Positions 1-9,944 of a DNA stretch of 20,000 nt are shown piece after piece (within the stretch, counting starts at the first letter, position 1; the number at the start of each line of letters is the position of its first letter). The stretch spans positions 14,191,003 to 14,211,002 of the forward strand of contig NC_135551.1 in NCBI RefSeq assembly GCF_964340395.1. Direction: 5' to 3'. The position numbers and the translations under genes were made by a program. The notes under the pieces are model-generated. The model saw only the letters and a program-made list of their open reading frames with translations. It was not told the origin of the DNA and made no database searches. The DNA comes from Glandiceps talaboti (Eukaryota > Hemichordata > Enteropneusta > Spengelidae).

Positions 1-194
1 TCTAGAATAGGAGCATCACCAATCTGATTAAAATCTGATGTTAGATAGGCTGGTTTTCCTGTATTTACCTTTATTCCATCGTTATTGCGTCTTTTACGTT
101 AGTTTTTTTTTTTCTGGGCGAACGCCTTTCCAACGCTGGCTATCTGGTTGGCTGGCTGGCTGGCAAATGTTAATGACATCTGTATGTAAGAATT

Positions 195-227
195 CGGACC
201 ACTATAGAATATTCTTATAGTGGTCTG
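195..227. repeat. Short inverted repeat (hairpin)
   Basis: A 10-bp perfect stem (GACCACTATA at 197-206, TATAGTGGTC at 216-225) surrounds a 9-nt loop, with two more pairable bases outside. No gene is recognised in 1-417. It may be the tip of a decayed foldback or MITE; no function can be assigned. Confidence 0.5.
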
Positions 228-417
228 AGGTAAAATTTATGATTTCACCATAGCGAACAAGGAGGTTTGCTCCGTGTATTCGAGTTTATTCATGTGCTGA
301 TCAATGGCGTTGCTAAGTTACGAAAATTCAACAATTTTCCGCCTTTGGTCCAATGAAGATCATCCTTATTATTAACGTAAAAGTTTCTATCTCATTCTGT
401 CTACAAGACTAGCATCA

Positions 418-599
418 TATTTTACTATATTTGGTAGTCCAGACAATATACATACCATAACTTGAGGTGGACTTTTGAGGTTTTGGGCTCTGGCTTAAGC
501 TTTGTATCCCTATCACGTCTGTTGACCTTGAAAAATTGTGATAGACATGTCTAGTGTAGAGCTGCACCCCACCTCCATCGATCACAACTTCTCTAATCT
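418..599. repeat. Dispersed repeat unit, copy 1 (~180 bp)
   Basis: This stretch is nearly identical to 703-886; only a few C/T differences are visible by eye. Both copies begin at TATTTTACTATATTTGG and run directly into a TAATC pentanucleotide array. Read on the minus strand, each unit follows such an array, so the structure is a head-to-tail repeat of period about 285 bp. No tRNA-type A/B boxes were recognised, so calling it a SINE is not justified. It could be a satellite monomer or a duplicated retroelement 3' end. Confidence 0.85.
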
Positions 600-694
600 A
601 ATCTAATCTAATCTAATCTAATCTAATCTAATCTAATCTAATATAATATAATATAATATAATATAATATAATATAATATAATATAATATAATAT
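593..694. repeat. (TAATC)n to (TAATA)n pentanucleotide array
   Basis: About ten TAATC units are followed by about ten TAATA units. The array separates the two ~180-bp repeat units. A short version of the same composite array (886-913) also abuts the 3' end of the minus-strand LINE fragment, suggesting it originated as a retroelement tail. Confidence 0.9.
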
Positions 695-702
695 ATTTTT
701 CT

Positions 703-886
703 TATTTTACTATATTTGGTAGTCCAGACAATATACATACCATAACTTGAGGTGGACTTTTGAGGTTTTGGGCTCTGGTTTAAGCTTTGTATCCCTATCA
801 CGTCTGTTGACCTTGAAAAATTGTGATAGACATGTCTAGTGTAGAGCTGTACCCCACCTCCATCGATCACAGCTTCTCTAGTCTAA
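703..886. repeat. Dispersed repeat unit, copy 2 (~180 bp)
   Basis: Second copy of the 418-599 unit, offset by 285 bp, ending in CTCTAGTCTAATC and a shorter TAATC/TAATA array at 886-913. The two copies and their arrays make a two-monomer tandem structure lying directly downstream, on the minus strand, of a LINE 3' end. Confidence 0.85.
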
Positions 887-904
887 TCTAATCTAATCTA
901 ATAT

Positions 905-1325
905 AATATAATAATTTTTTCTTATAGAACGCATTCCATAAAGTATCTCAATGCACTTTACAAAGCACAAAATCTCAGGTACATACAAAAGAGACTCAAA
1001 CAAAAGTCTTGTTGTAGAGACAGGTTTTAAGACCTGATTTAAATGACCGAAATGAAGTGTCAGTCTGCAGACACGATGACAGAGCATGCCACAAGCGTGG
1101 GGCACAAATTGGGAATGCCCTGTCACCATAATAATCCGTGTTACTGAGTGGTTGATGTAGATAAATTTCGCTCCTTGAGATCCTGCGTAGAGCACGGCTG
1201 GTGCTACGCTGAGTTGGCAACTGATCTAGATAGCTAGGTGCAAAACCATGAAGGATTTGGAATGTTAATTATAAGCAGAGAATTTTGAATTCTGCTCGCT
1301 GTTGTACTAGTAGCCAGTGCAGCTC
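905..1325 (-). mobile_element. Non-LTR retrotransposon (CR1/L2-type LINE) 3' fragment
   Basis: The minus-strand translation gives the typical C-terminus of a CR1/L2-type reverse transcriptase ORF: LHWLLVQQRAEFKILCL, then an in-frame TAA, then LTFQILHGFAPSYLDQLP, and later the block GDRAFPICAPRLW and FKSGLKTCLYNKTFV with a stop at 996-998. Beyond the stop, the 3' UTR has the usual motif (TTGTAAAGTGCATTGAG, then ATGGAATGCGTTCTATAAG) and ends in an AT-rich pentanucleotide tail at 886-913. The element is truncated at its 5' end and carries at least one nonsense mutation, so it is inactive. Family assignment rests on recognised sequence pattern, not on a search. Confidence 0.8.
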
Positions 1326-1334
1326 TTAGAGAAT

Positions 1335-2650
1335 AGGGGTAATGTGGTTACACTAGACCTTTTTAATGCAAGTTTCAAATAAGGGTCTACAAGCTTTCAC
1401 CCCCCCCCCCACACACACACACACACACACCACACGCCAAGTACCATTTTCAATTTCCTAACCATTATTTTCCAAAAAGCAACCCACATAAAATACATGT
1501 CTTTCGCGTATTTTAATATTTCATGTGAACAAAAATAACGCATAATGACTATAAACCATGGGTGATCGATCTTGAACGTCGAGGGCGTTGTCCATTCTCT
1601 GAACGACCTTGGGGAATAGATTGACATCTCCCCCTGACTGTGTTGTTGATATGTTACATCTACTTCAAACCGCCATTACTCATGTTAATTTGTTAGTAAC
1701 AATATATTTGGGTTCGAGCCAAGACAAGGTCTCGAGTTCTTCACCCCATACACCATTTATCCGATAATTCTAGAGTTCTTGTTTTGAACGAACACGCAGG
1801 GTGCGTTAAATGTGCCATAATAATAGGATGATTTACATCAAAGGTGAAAGATCAAGAGTATTACATTGCATCGTACGATTCTTAACCCATTGTCTGGGTT
1901 AGTAAAGTTGACGGACAACACGACGAGTTAATTTTGTCATAGGTCATATTGTACGACTCATATATTATCCACTAGTATGGTATGTTTCAAGTAGATTTAA
2001 AAAAAAAAATCAATCTACATAGTTGTTGAACTAATAACAATGGTGAATATATTGCTGAAAACATCGCATTCACGAAATCCGACTCCAGTCTCTAGGCTAT
2101 AGTCATTTCAGGGCTATCCGTCGTTGTTACCGCTTTATGTAGCCACAAGCTTAAGGTCAGATCTGCCTGGGAGTTGGGGGACGAGGGGGGGGGGGGTACT
2201 TCCCAAACATTTCATTGAGGATGTGTGGCCCAAGTTCAAAATTGATCGGTGCTTTTCTGCCACAATCATCCGGTCAATCACCTTTAATCTCGGATGCCAT
2301 GAAGGCACTTCTAAAGCATGCAGCCGTTATATAAAATGTTATTATCGGCCATAAGATAAAAAGTCTACTAGGTATGGTTAGAGAAGAAGAGACGTAAGTA
2401 CAAACAACGACGGACCTATTAGCCTCGGTGTTCAGCCTGTTATATTTAAAGGCCTATTTATTTCTTTTATTTCTCTATGTCCGTCCCTCCGTCCCCCCGT
2501 CTGTCTGCCAATCCACCCATCCGCCTGTCTGTCCGTTTTATTGTTTGTTAAATATGTAATTTTAAATTCCAATACATAGTTTAGTCTTTGTCTATTCTTC
2601 CTCAGGGCTGTCTATTCTCTTATATGTTTGTGCAGTGATGAAATCGTCAC
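1335..2650. other. Unassigned intergenic stretch
   Basis: No gene is recognised. It contains a poly-C/(AC)n run at 1400-1430, a G-rich run at 2184-2197 and pyrimidine-rich decayed TCTG/TCCG repeats near 2480-2540. Open frames at 1525-1630 (minus) and 2124-2354 (plus) show no family signature. The sequence has no counterpart upstream of copy B. Confidence 0.5.
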
Positions 2651-2651
2651 G

Positions 2652-2714
2652 TATGTATGTATGTATGTATGTATGTATGTATGTATGGTATGTATGTATG
2701 TTATGTATGTATGT
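2652..2714. repeat. (ATGT)n microsatellite at the left edge of the duplicated segment (copy A)
   Basis: An interrupted ATGT array. Sequence to its right (from GTCAGCGATTTT at 2720) aligns with sequence to the right of the longer ATGT array upstream of copy B (from about 12890). Sequence to its left does not align. It is the retroelement-free counterpart of the array occupied by the RLE retrotransposon at 11228-12495. Confidence 0.9.
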
Positions 2715-2903
2715 CATGCGTCAGCGATTTTACAAACAGAATTCTGACCTGCAATCATTATGACCTTGCAATAGTTTGATTGACAATACAGTATACGTAG
2801 GATGTCCTGAGACAACTCGTTATACTCAAAATCACTGATCCTTATCCCGGTCTTGTAAAGCTAGGGTCATTGCGTTACGGAAGAGAATTCTAAGCGTGCT
2901 AAC

Positions 2904-2909
2904 CACGTG
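2904..2909. promoter_or_regulatory. Conserved E-box (CACGTG) upstream of copy A
   Basis: The block CCACGTGACAACCCACC is identical upstream of both gene copies, 155 bp before the copy A start codon and 92 bp before that of copy B. CACGTG followed by AC is the core bound by USF/MITF/TFE-type bHLH-ZIP factors. Conservation may simply reflect the age of the duplication, so a regulatory role is inference. Confidence 0.4.
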
Positions 2910-3064
2910 ACAACCCACCAATGTGTACACTTTATTGTTTTGCTGACCTCAGTACACATGTTGATTATTCTATTCTTTTGATGGCACCGGTGCACTTCAT
3001 CCACAAAGAAGACGGTCTTGTCCCTTTTTTATCTTTATATATACTATACTAGTGTGTCAGAAAG

Positions 3065-3407
3065 ATGTTTCGGTTGCCCCACATACATGTATGTTATTGG
3101 ACTCTACATTCAGTTACTGAAAACTTGGGAACGCAGATAACAAAATGTCGTGCGATAGCGACAACTCCTTATCTTTGCCAAGCTGCTCTGAAAGTGAATA
3201 ACGCACCACTCAGGTATGTTCCATCGACGCTTGCCGGGAGACCGTACTTCCCAGGTGCACAAGATTCGAACTTTCCGACATATCTGTCACCGCCAAAACC
3301 CAACTTCCCGCTAGTTCTTAGCCCAGACAATCCAGGAAACGAGTTAAGCATCGGAGATTGGGCTAAACTATGCAGGGAACAGACCGATAGTCTGCTACAC
3401 AACGTAG
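3065..3407 (+). CDS. TauD/TfdA-like Fe(II)/2-oxoglutarate dioxygenase, copy A, exon 1
   Basis: First coding exon of a complete five-exon gene (391 residues when joined). The ATG is the first in frame after a TAG at 3050-3052, and the paralogue starts at the matching position. It encodes residues 1-114 plus one base of codon 115, followed by a GTGAGT donor (phase 1). The first ~35 residues are rich in Arg/Lys/His and poor in acids, compatible with a mitochondrial presequence, though this is unproven. Residues ~75-114 begin the catalytic region. The family uses Fe(II), O2 and 2-oxoglutarate to hydroxylate or desaturate small molecules. The closest named relatives by pattern are the clavaminate-synthase-like proteins typified by Arabidopsis At3g21360. 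The substrate is unknown. A promoter was not identified and an upstream non-coding exon is possible. Confidence 0.85.
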
Positions 3408-3972
3408 GTGAGTGAAACTAACCTGTTGAACAACTGTGTAATGTATATATGTTTTTCTTGCTGACCTTGAATTGACGCTACAAGCTATTTTTAGCTCTTT
3501 GTATAGCCATATTCAATGGAAGTTATTTCATGTATATTATCCAAAGCATTGAGTCTGGTCCACGTACGCATCAATCTATCAGTGATTCGATATAAGGGTC
3601 GCTAGTGAACTTCATTTTCATTCACTTTTAACACAGTCGCATTTTAATAAGTTACGTTGCAATTGGTACTCGACAACACAGTGCTAATGAGTAATTGTTT
3701 CATGCACAGACCATATAGCCTAACTATGCCATATGTTTCAGAAAACAAACATGTACACTACCTAGGTACGTACATAGCCACGATACATTTGTTTTTTTTG
3801 ACTGCGTAGAAGGAATTGAAATTTGAAGTCGCACCAAATATCTGCTATATATATCCAGAGGCAACTAAAGGGTAAACATACAGGGACTCTACATGTATAC
3901 CTGCAAACCCAATTGTCATACCACATCACAATACGCTGAATAGCCAACAACTCTCTGTCTCTGCTGTATCTT

Positions 3973-3980
<8 letters not shown>

Positions 3981-4048
<68 letters not shown>

Positions 4049-4073
4049 GTAAACTCTCTCTCTCTCTCTCTCT
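3981..4073. repeat. (CT)n microsatellite, intron 1 of copy A
   Basis: A pure CT run preceded by poly-C and interrupted by CACAGTAAA. It lies just upstream of the Copia remnant, and another long CT array lies just downstream of that remnant, so the element is bracketed by the same dinucleotide repeat. Confidence 0.95.
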
Positions 4074-4089
4074 CACAGTAAACTTAACT

Positions 4090-4276
4090 TGTGAACTTAA
4101 CTTGTAGTATGATTGGTATGTAAGCATAATTTATTTGCATATCTATTATGTACCACAATCCTTAGCGCATCTTCACATGTGCTTTCCATTGTTGAGGAAT
4201 AAAAGGAGCTATCCATTGAATATACTATCGCCTCGATTCATATATTTTATCCTTGTACTTATACAAGATGGCAACA
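4090..4276 (+). repeat. Putative 5' LTR of Copia remnant
   Basis: The right end is well supported. The last 39 bases (4238-4276) are repeated exactly at 4840-4878, end in CA, and are followed directly by a primer-binding site. The left end is inferred from TGTGAAC at 4090; TGTAGTATG at 4103 is an alternative. An AATAAA lies at 4198-4203. The repeat sits inside intron 1 of copy A in the gene's orientation and is absent from copy B. Confidence 0.6.
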
Positions 4277-4837
4277 GGTTATGGGCCCAGATCGCGGCTA
4301 TTGTTTGACGGAGATGAATCGAAGTATGAACTGTGGGAGGTGAAATTCCTCGGACATATGCGTTTGCAAAAAATTGGAAAACGTGATAGCTCCAACCGAC
4401 GCAGAAGGTGACCCGCCACCGGAGAGAAATAAGGACGCGTTCGCTGAACTCGTACAGTGTCTCGACGACAGAAGTTTGTCACTTGTCATCAGAGAAGCGA
4501 AAAATGACGGACGTAAAGCACTCAAGATTTTGCGTGAACATTATGTTGGTCAAAGCAAACCTCGAGTCATCGCTTTATACAACGAGCTGACTACACTGTC
4601 AATGAAAGACAACGAGGGCGTAACTGACTACATGATACGGGCCGAAAACGCACACGTGTATGGCGAGAAAAACAAAACGCCTGAATTGTTTGTTGATAAT
4701 CAGAGTGCCATAGCACTAGTTAAGAACCCAGTATGTCATAAACGGTCAAAACATATTGACATCAAATATCACTTTCTGAGATGTGAAGTTAAGAATGATA
4801 ATGTTGTACTGACTTACGTTGAAAGCATTTATTTTAT
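4268..4837 (+). pseudogene. Copia (Ty1/copia) gag fused to RNase H remnant, internally deleted
   Basis: The frame from ATG 4268 reads a Copia Gag N-terminus (LLFDGDESKYELWEVKFLGH). A one-base slip in the A-run near 4368-4373 then shifts the frame. From 4374 a UBN2-type Gag region follows (residues roughly 25-90 of the 242-residue frame, including ALKILREHYVGQSKPRV). It jumps without a stop into the C-terminal RNase H block (VDNQSAIALVKNP and KHIDIKYHFLR). Protease, integrase and reverse transcriptase are missing, and a second deletion removes the sequence between RNase H and the last 39 bases of the 3' LTR. The remnant is non-autonomous and dead. Confidence 0.85.
4277..4290 (+). other. Copia primer-binding site (half-tRNA initiator-Met type)
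   Basis: GGTTATGGGCCCAG follows the LTR terminal CA without a gap. From established knowledge, Drosophila copia is primed by a cleaved initiator-Met tRNA pairing with essentially this sequence, and not by a tRNA 3' end. It overlaps the start of the Gag reading frame. Confidence 0.7.
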
Positions 4838-4839
4838 CA

Positions 4840-5026
<187 letters not shown>

Positions 5027-5062
5027 GCATTTATTCCTAAGATGTATTCACTCGATCGACAG

Positions 5063-5274
5063 GTGCTCTTCTATTCCGTGGACTTCCATTATGCACGGCT
5101 GAGGATTTCAGTACGTTTATTATCAAGATGGGCTACCAAAGTCTGAGATACATGGGTGGTGCTGGGAGAAGAGATAACGTGGCTGACGAGGTGATGACAG
5201 CTAGTGATGAACCCTTGAAATTCACAATCGATTTGCATACAGAGATGTCTAATTTGTCATATTGGCCATCTAAG
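5063..5274 (+). CDS. TauD/TfdA-like dioxygenase, copy A, exon 2 (HxE iron-binding motif)
   Basis: The acceptor is CGATCGACAG and the donor AAG|GTGCGT; the exon is 212 nt, entering in phase 1 and leaving in phase 0. It encodes residues 115-185, from GALLFRGLP through the family motif TIDLHTEM to SYWPSK. His173 and Glu175 of HTE are the expected facial-triad ligands; Glu in place of Asp is the clavaminate-synthase pattern. The GGAGRRDNVADEVMTASDEP stretch corresponds to the family's GGA-R-x-V-x-TA-x-E-P region ahead of the metal site. This is the most diverged part relative to copy B. Confidence 0.9.
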
Positions 5275-5433
5275 GTGCGTAAATACTTATATCGATCGGT
5301 CTGTATTAAAAGTGAAAAGCCATCACCGAAGACATAGCACCCAAACTGGTATGTTTATGGCAAATTATTGTCCAGGTTTGAATGGTGTCTCTAGATACAA
5401 AACTTCATAATTCATATTGACCAATTTGCTACA

Positions 5434-5733
5434 TGACCTCGAATTTGGAGGTCACAGTCAAAGGTCAAGGTATAAAAAAGAAAGCCGGCCCCTGAGGTAT
5501 AGACATTAAATAGAGTCTTTGTGTTTTCAACTTCTTGAGTTAGTGTAAATGTTTGTTTTCGGTCATTTCACGTTAAAAATGATTGTCAAGGTCATTGTCT
5601 TATAACAAAGCACCATCGATAATGTGAGGGTAGTCACTTTATTGGTGCATATTTGAAACTTTTGAGAAAACATGCAAAATGTGTTTTACTAAAATAATTG
5701 TTTTCCGCCATATTGCTATACACGTCAAGGTCA
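5434..5733. promoter_or_regulatory. Cluster of AGGTCA nuclear-receptor half-sites in intron 2 (copy A)
   Basis: TGACCT at 5434-5439, AGGTCA at 5449-5454 and 5462-5467, and extended TCAAGGTCA at 5586-5594 and 5725-5733 lie within 300 bp. TCAAGGTCA is the monomer site of ERR/SF-1 (NR3B/NR5A) receptors. Parts of the cluster are kept in copy B. Because AGGTCA-rich units also occur in interspersed repeats, function is uncertain. Confidence 0.35.
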
Positions 5734-6056
5734 CTGGCATATGCCTCACATGTGAACGGAAATTATATCACTACAACCTGTATCTATATGTCACTGGTTC
5801 CGTCTATAATGGTAGAAATATATACGAGTTCCAAATCGTCATTAATCTCCTGAATTTTCATAAATTATGCTTGAGGAGGTATAATTATATTATTCCCCAA
5901 TAACTTTCTTTATTCATCCGGAAAATACTCTTGGCCTTAGGATTTATCACTACTCGTCTAGCGACTCGTAGTTACAAGACCCCTTAGATCACTCATATTT
6001 TCCTTGGCTGAACGAAGCAAAAATATTGGGAATTATGTCTATTCTTGGGCAAACAG

Positions 6057-6291
6057 ATCGTCTTCTTCTGTGTGCGACCACCTGAGGAAAACAATGGCGG
6101 TGAGACTCCAATTGCTAACTTTGATGGCATACTCGAAGAACTCGACCCAAAGTTGCTGGAAAAGCTAAAGAGAAAGGGTGTTCGATATTACAGAAACATA
6201 TGTGACAAGTCAGACAGCACGTACATGTCATGGCAGAATATATTCTTAACAGAGGACAGGAAGGAAGTAGAAAGTTTCTGTCGAGAGCAAG
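6057..6291 (+). CDS. TauD/TfdA-like dioxygenase, copy A, exon 3
   Basis: The acceptor is GGGCAAACAG and the donor G|GTATGT; the exon is 235 nt, phase 0 in and phase 1 out. It encodes residues 186-263 plus one base. It begins with a core strand (IVFFCVRPP), followed by GGETP (residues 199-203), whose Thr contacts 2-oxoglutarate in this superfamily. RKGVRYYRN, the SWQNIFLTEDR segment and a helix ending FCREQ follow. The order matches the clavaminate-synthase-like family. Nine of about 79 residues differ from copy B, none in GGETP or SWQNIF. Confidence 0.9.
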
Positions 6292-6311
6292 GTATGTAGA
6301 ATTATATGTAG

Positions 6312-6315
<4 letters not shown>

Positions 6316-6405
<90 letters not shown>
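6316..6405. repeat. (TA)n microsatellite, intron 3 of copy A
   Basis: An uninterrupted run of about 45 TA units starting roughly 25 bp after the exon 3 donor. Copy B has no TA array at the matching place. As RNA it would be self-complementary, and as DNA it is prone to cruciform extrusion. Confidence 0.95.
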
Positions 6406-6409
<4 letters not shown>

Positions 6410-6871
6410 ATAATATGATTATATTATATATTAAAGGGCAGCTGAATTTGAATGCATTTGGGCATAGTTTTTGCTGCAAACTCAAACCTGGATCATGGTA
6501 TTAAAGATATAACCCGTAAATGATCCCCACTAGTCTATGCAACCAACTGATCAAATAATCTCAAATTGTAATGTTACAGAAGATATGCATTGGCATTGAC
6601 ATTTTATTGGAATGTGGTTTTATGTATGTATTTTCACCTGAGTAAAAAGCTGACAAACTCAGCTTGTGCCATTTTAATTATATTTAGTATGCATATAGGA
6701 AATGAAAGTCTTAAATTTGTGCTGTTACGATTTACAAGAAAACTCACACTGTTACATGACCTCAGAAGAAATCGGGGTTCACAGTGAATTGTTTAATAAA
6801 AGTCACAAAAATATTATGAATAAATCAAAAATGGCTGCCGAATACCGTAGAATTGTCGATTTCCTTGAAGA

Positions 6872-8442
6872 CAGTCGACCCGTATTTCGGAAAGATCAGA
6901 AGCTATCTTTCATATATGGTAACGTTCGTATTTAGCAGTCGCAAGAGAATTAAATGTCAGCAGGGCTAGGCCTAATAGGGAACTTGCAATCCAGACTCAG
7001 CATCCTCAGATGCAAAGTACTATGGTATATGTGGGTATTGTAACACCGTCACAATTGAATGCCTACCTTGAGAACAAACACCCTTGATTAGTTCCAACTC
7101 ACTGTAGAATGCGAAAGCCTGAGCTGCCCATACATGACATGTTACTCACAATTCTAAATGTGATTGTTGTATCTCTTAATTGGTAAAGTTCGTTAATTAG
7201 ACAAATGACTCATTAAGACTAAGAACTATATTTAAAAGAATTATAATGATCTTTAATTTGTTATCATCGATGTACTAGTATATACAAAATTACATGACGA
7301 TGACAGCTTGCTAATTGCATATTTGCGATATTTTTTATAACCTCCCCCTTTACGGAATGCGAAAATCCTAAGTGGTGCCTGCGAACGTTTACAGCCCTTT
7401 ATAATTAACGGACGTATTGGAAGATACATCCGTGCATTATCCAAATCCAAGTCATAGTTATTCAACCGTGTTACTCGGGACTCACACAGGTGGACTCGCG
7501 CATGCGCTTCTGACGACGTCGGTGTTTCATAACGATTGTATTTTATTTACTCGCGAACTTCAGTAAATTTGGGAGACAAAGTTAGTGAACGTTGTTGGTT
7601 GATTGCTACAACAATTACTTTATATGATTTAATTCGACTACCAACGCATTCAAGTGACCGTTCCTGTATTTTTACAATGCCGTTATGGAACATGCAATGG
7701 ACAGAATGCTAACTACTCTATAGGCGCAGATAATAAATGGGAGAGGCACCAATCAATACTTTTGGCATATGAGATATCTGGTATATTTGATATGGACATA
7801 GACAATAGAGGTCATCTTTTATCTGTATGTTGGGTCTATGACCTAAGTTAGGTGGCCTGGTTACTGAGTTATACATTAAAGTAAACAATTTAACAAGGTC
7901 TGTGACGTGAGAATCTCACGTCCTATCTACATTTCAAAAGTCCAACCATAAGGGTGTGTGTGGGGGGGTGGGGGGTTGTATCGTGTTTCGTGAGATTTAC
8001 ATGTATTTTATTATTCAGTAGTTGTTATCGATCTCATAACTACTGAGAAGTGTATGCAAATACTGGGGTCATTGTCCTTTACTTGTCCTACAGTATGGTT
8101 CGATTCAAAACCCTCACGCTTCAATTCTTTTGCCCCCAATGTTCGTTACACATTAATACTACACCATATATCAATGGAAATCGCGTGATTCTGTCTACAT
8201 AGTAATGATATGGGTTTTCAGGACCCACAAACAGGTTTCAACACGTCATGTTTATATTTACTTGTATCGCAGACCTTAGTCTTCACAAAAATCTACTCCC
8301 AAAATTTCAACTAAAGGAGCAACGTATAATCAAGATATTTATACCACAGGCAATTTTTTTCTAAACTGTCTATAATACCTACCTTGGTACGTCGCCAATG
8401 TCTAGCCCTAAAGTGAATTCGCTACCAAAATATTATGTACAT
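6872..8442. other. Copy A-specific segment of intron 3 (~1.57 kb)
   Basis: Intron 3 of both copies aligns up to GTCGATTTCC (about 6861 in A, 19163 in B) and again from TTAGTGATGATTG (8443 in A, 19301 in B). Copy B has only about 136 unrelated bases in between. The copy A segment holds no recognised gene, but includes GCGCATGCGC at 7498-7507 (NRF1-like palindrome), a 9-bp inverted repeat at 7904-7922 and a G-rich run near 7958-7977. Whether it is an insertion in A or a deletion in B cannot be told. Confidence 0.65.
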
Positions 8443-8476
8443 TTAGTGATGATTGAAGTGTTCATCCTTTCTCTTT

Positions 8477-8780
<304 letters not shown>

Positions 8781-8787
8781 ATTGCAG

Positions 8788-8963
8788 GGTATGAGTTTAC
8801 ATGGAACGATGATAACTCCATAACATACCATTATACATTATCACCGACTATCAATCACCCTAGTACGGGTGAGATTCTTTGGTTTAACCAAATTACCAGT
8901 CACCATGCAAGTTTCTATTACGCACATCCCGAATACATGAATGCAGAAAGGGAACCCACAAAG
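8788..8963 (+). CDS. TauD/TfdA-like dioxygenase, copy A, exon 4
   Basis: The acceptor is TCTCTATTGCAG and the donor AAAG|GTACGT; the exon is 176 nt, phase 1 in and phase 0 out. It encodes residues 264-322, beginning GYEFTWNDDNS. It contains the family's NHPSTGEILWFNQ block (WFNQ at residues 295-298) and the following SHHASFYYAHPEY region. Only five of 59 residues differ from copy B, making this the best conserved exon. The upstream splice signal is made of microsatellite sequence, so any branch point must lie within or upstream of the CT array. Confidence 0.9.
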
Positions 8964-9629
8964 GTACGTATATGCCGTTGCAAAGTTACACACAAGAGCT
9001 GAGATGAGGGTTCTAGACAGACAGAGATGAGATGAGATAGCCCGGGTGGACAGACAGACAGACAGATAGGGGAGAGGGAGGGAGAGGCGAACAGATAGAG
9101 GCACATATACACACACTCGGATAAGAAGGCCGATAAACATGACATTTATTAATATATTTTACATAACCCTACTGTTTTTTCTGTTCCTCATTTCCCGATC
9201 GACCCAAATTTTCAGTTCGGACATAAAAAAAAAAAAGGTTTCACTCGCCTTTAATATTTGCGGAACAGCACCCTCTCTGGCCAAAAATATAAGCAAGTGT
9301 CTGGATTGTCGACGTCATCTCTACGTATACATACGTGGCGGCGGCGACGACACTTGTTCCCGAACAGAGCATTTCTGTTATGATGGAAGTTATTCAAGTA
9401 GGGGGCCTGAGAACGTGCCAATTGAAGAGACGCTGTGAAAGGGCTTGTTACCAGGAATACAATAAAAAAGAAGATAGAGAGGAGGAAAATGAGAGGCAGA
9501 GAAACGTGAAGAAGATGATTTTTTATTATATTTAAAATCGACCGATGCATGTAGTTGCTATGAAAACGTAACAAGAAACATATACAAAATAGCGTCACTC
9601 TTACCTATATTTTTTTTTACCATTTTCAG

Positions 9630-9839
9630 TATCCTCTTCATACCAGCTATGGTGATGGAGAAGAGTTTACCGACGATGAGATTTCGCACATGCGCATAAT
9701 ACAGTGGAATAAAGCTGTTGGTTTTCAGTGGCAAACTAGTGACGTCCTTATGGTTGATAACTTAACTACTGCACATGCGCGTGTAGGAGTTTCGACGGGC
9801 CAATCACAGAGAAAAATTCTTGCCAGCGTGCTAATTTAA
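9630..9839 (+). CDS. TauD/TfdA-like dioxygenase, copy A, exon 5 (distal His, 2OG Arg, stop)
   Basis: The acceptor is ACCATTTTCAG after a T-rich tract; the exon is 210 nt ending in TAA at 9837-9839. It encodes residues 323-391: YGDGEEFTDDEI, a helix, FQWQTSDVLMVDN, then AHARVGV, with His371 as third iron ligand. Arg383 in QRKILASVL is the expected 2-oxoglutarate carboxylate binder, 12 residues after the His as the family pattern requires. All catalytic residues expected of an active enzyme are therefore present. The matching exon of copy B should begin about 0.3 kb past the window end if spacing is conserved. Confidence 0.9.
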   Translation, partial: YPLHTSYGDGEEFTDDEISHMRIIQWNKAVGFQWQTSDVLMVDNLTTAHARVGVSTGQSQRKILASVLI

Positions 9840-9944
9840 TTACCTGAATAGTGGTGTTTTAAAAAAATTCAACCACTATTAATATCTACCTGTATGTTGA
9901 TGTCTGGCCAGAAAGAAAATGTTTTCAATATCTTTCAGTGTCCA

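Noticed and set aside
1525-1630. Minus-strand frame DVNLFPKVVQRMDNALDVQD with an AG upstream, as a possible terminal exon
   Set aside because: Protein-like, but no family recognised, no partner exon, and adjacent to low-complexity sequence.
2124-2354. 76-codon plus-strand frame
   Set aside because: Crosses a poly-G run, has no recognised motif, and the region has no counterpart at copy B.
3033-3044. TATATATA-like sequence just before the copy A start as a TATA box
   Set aside because: It would put the transcription start at or past the ATG, and copy B keeps only a weaker match; AT-richness is sufficient explanation.
3169-3402. Minus-strand frame opposite exon 1 (also 13303-13533)
   Set aside because: Shadow of the real exon 1 on the other strand.
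9683-9785. Two CACATGCGC motifs in exon 5 as NRF1 sites
   Set aside because: They fall in constrained codons (SHMRI and AHAR) including the catalytic His, so coding explains them.
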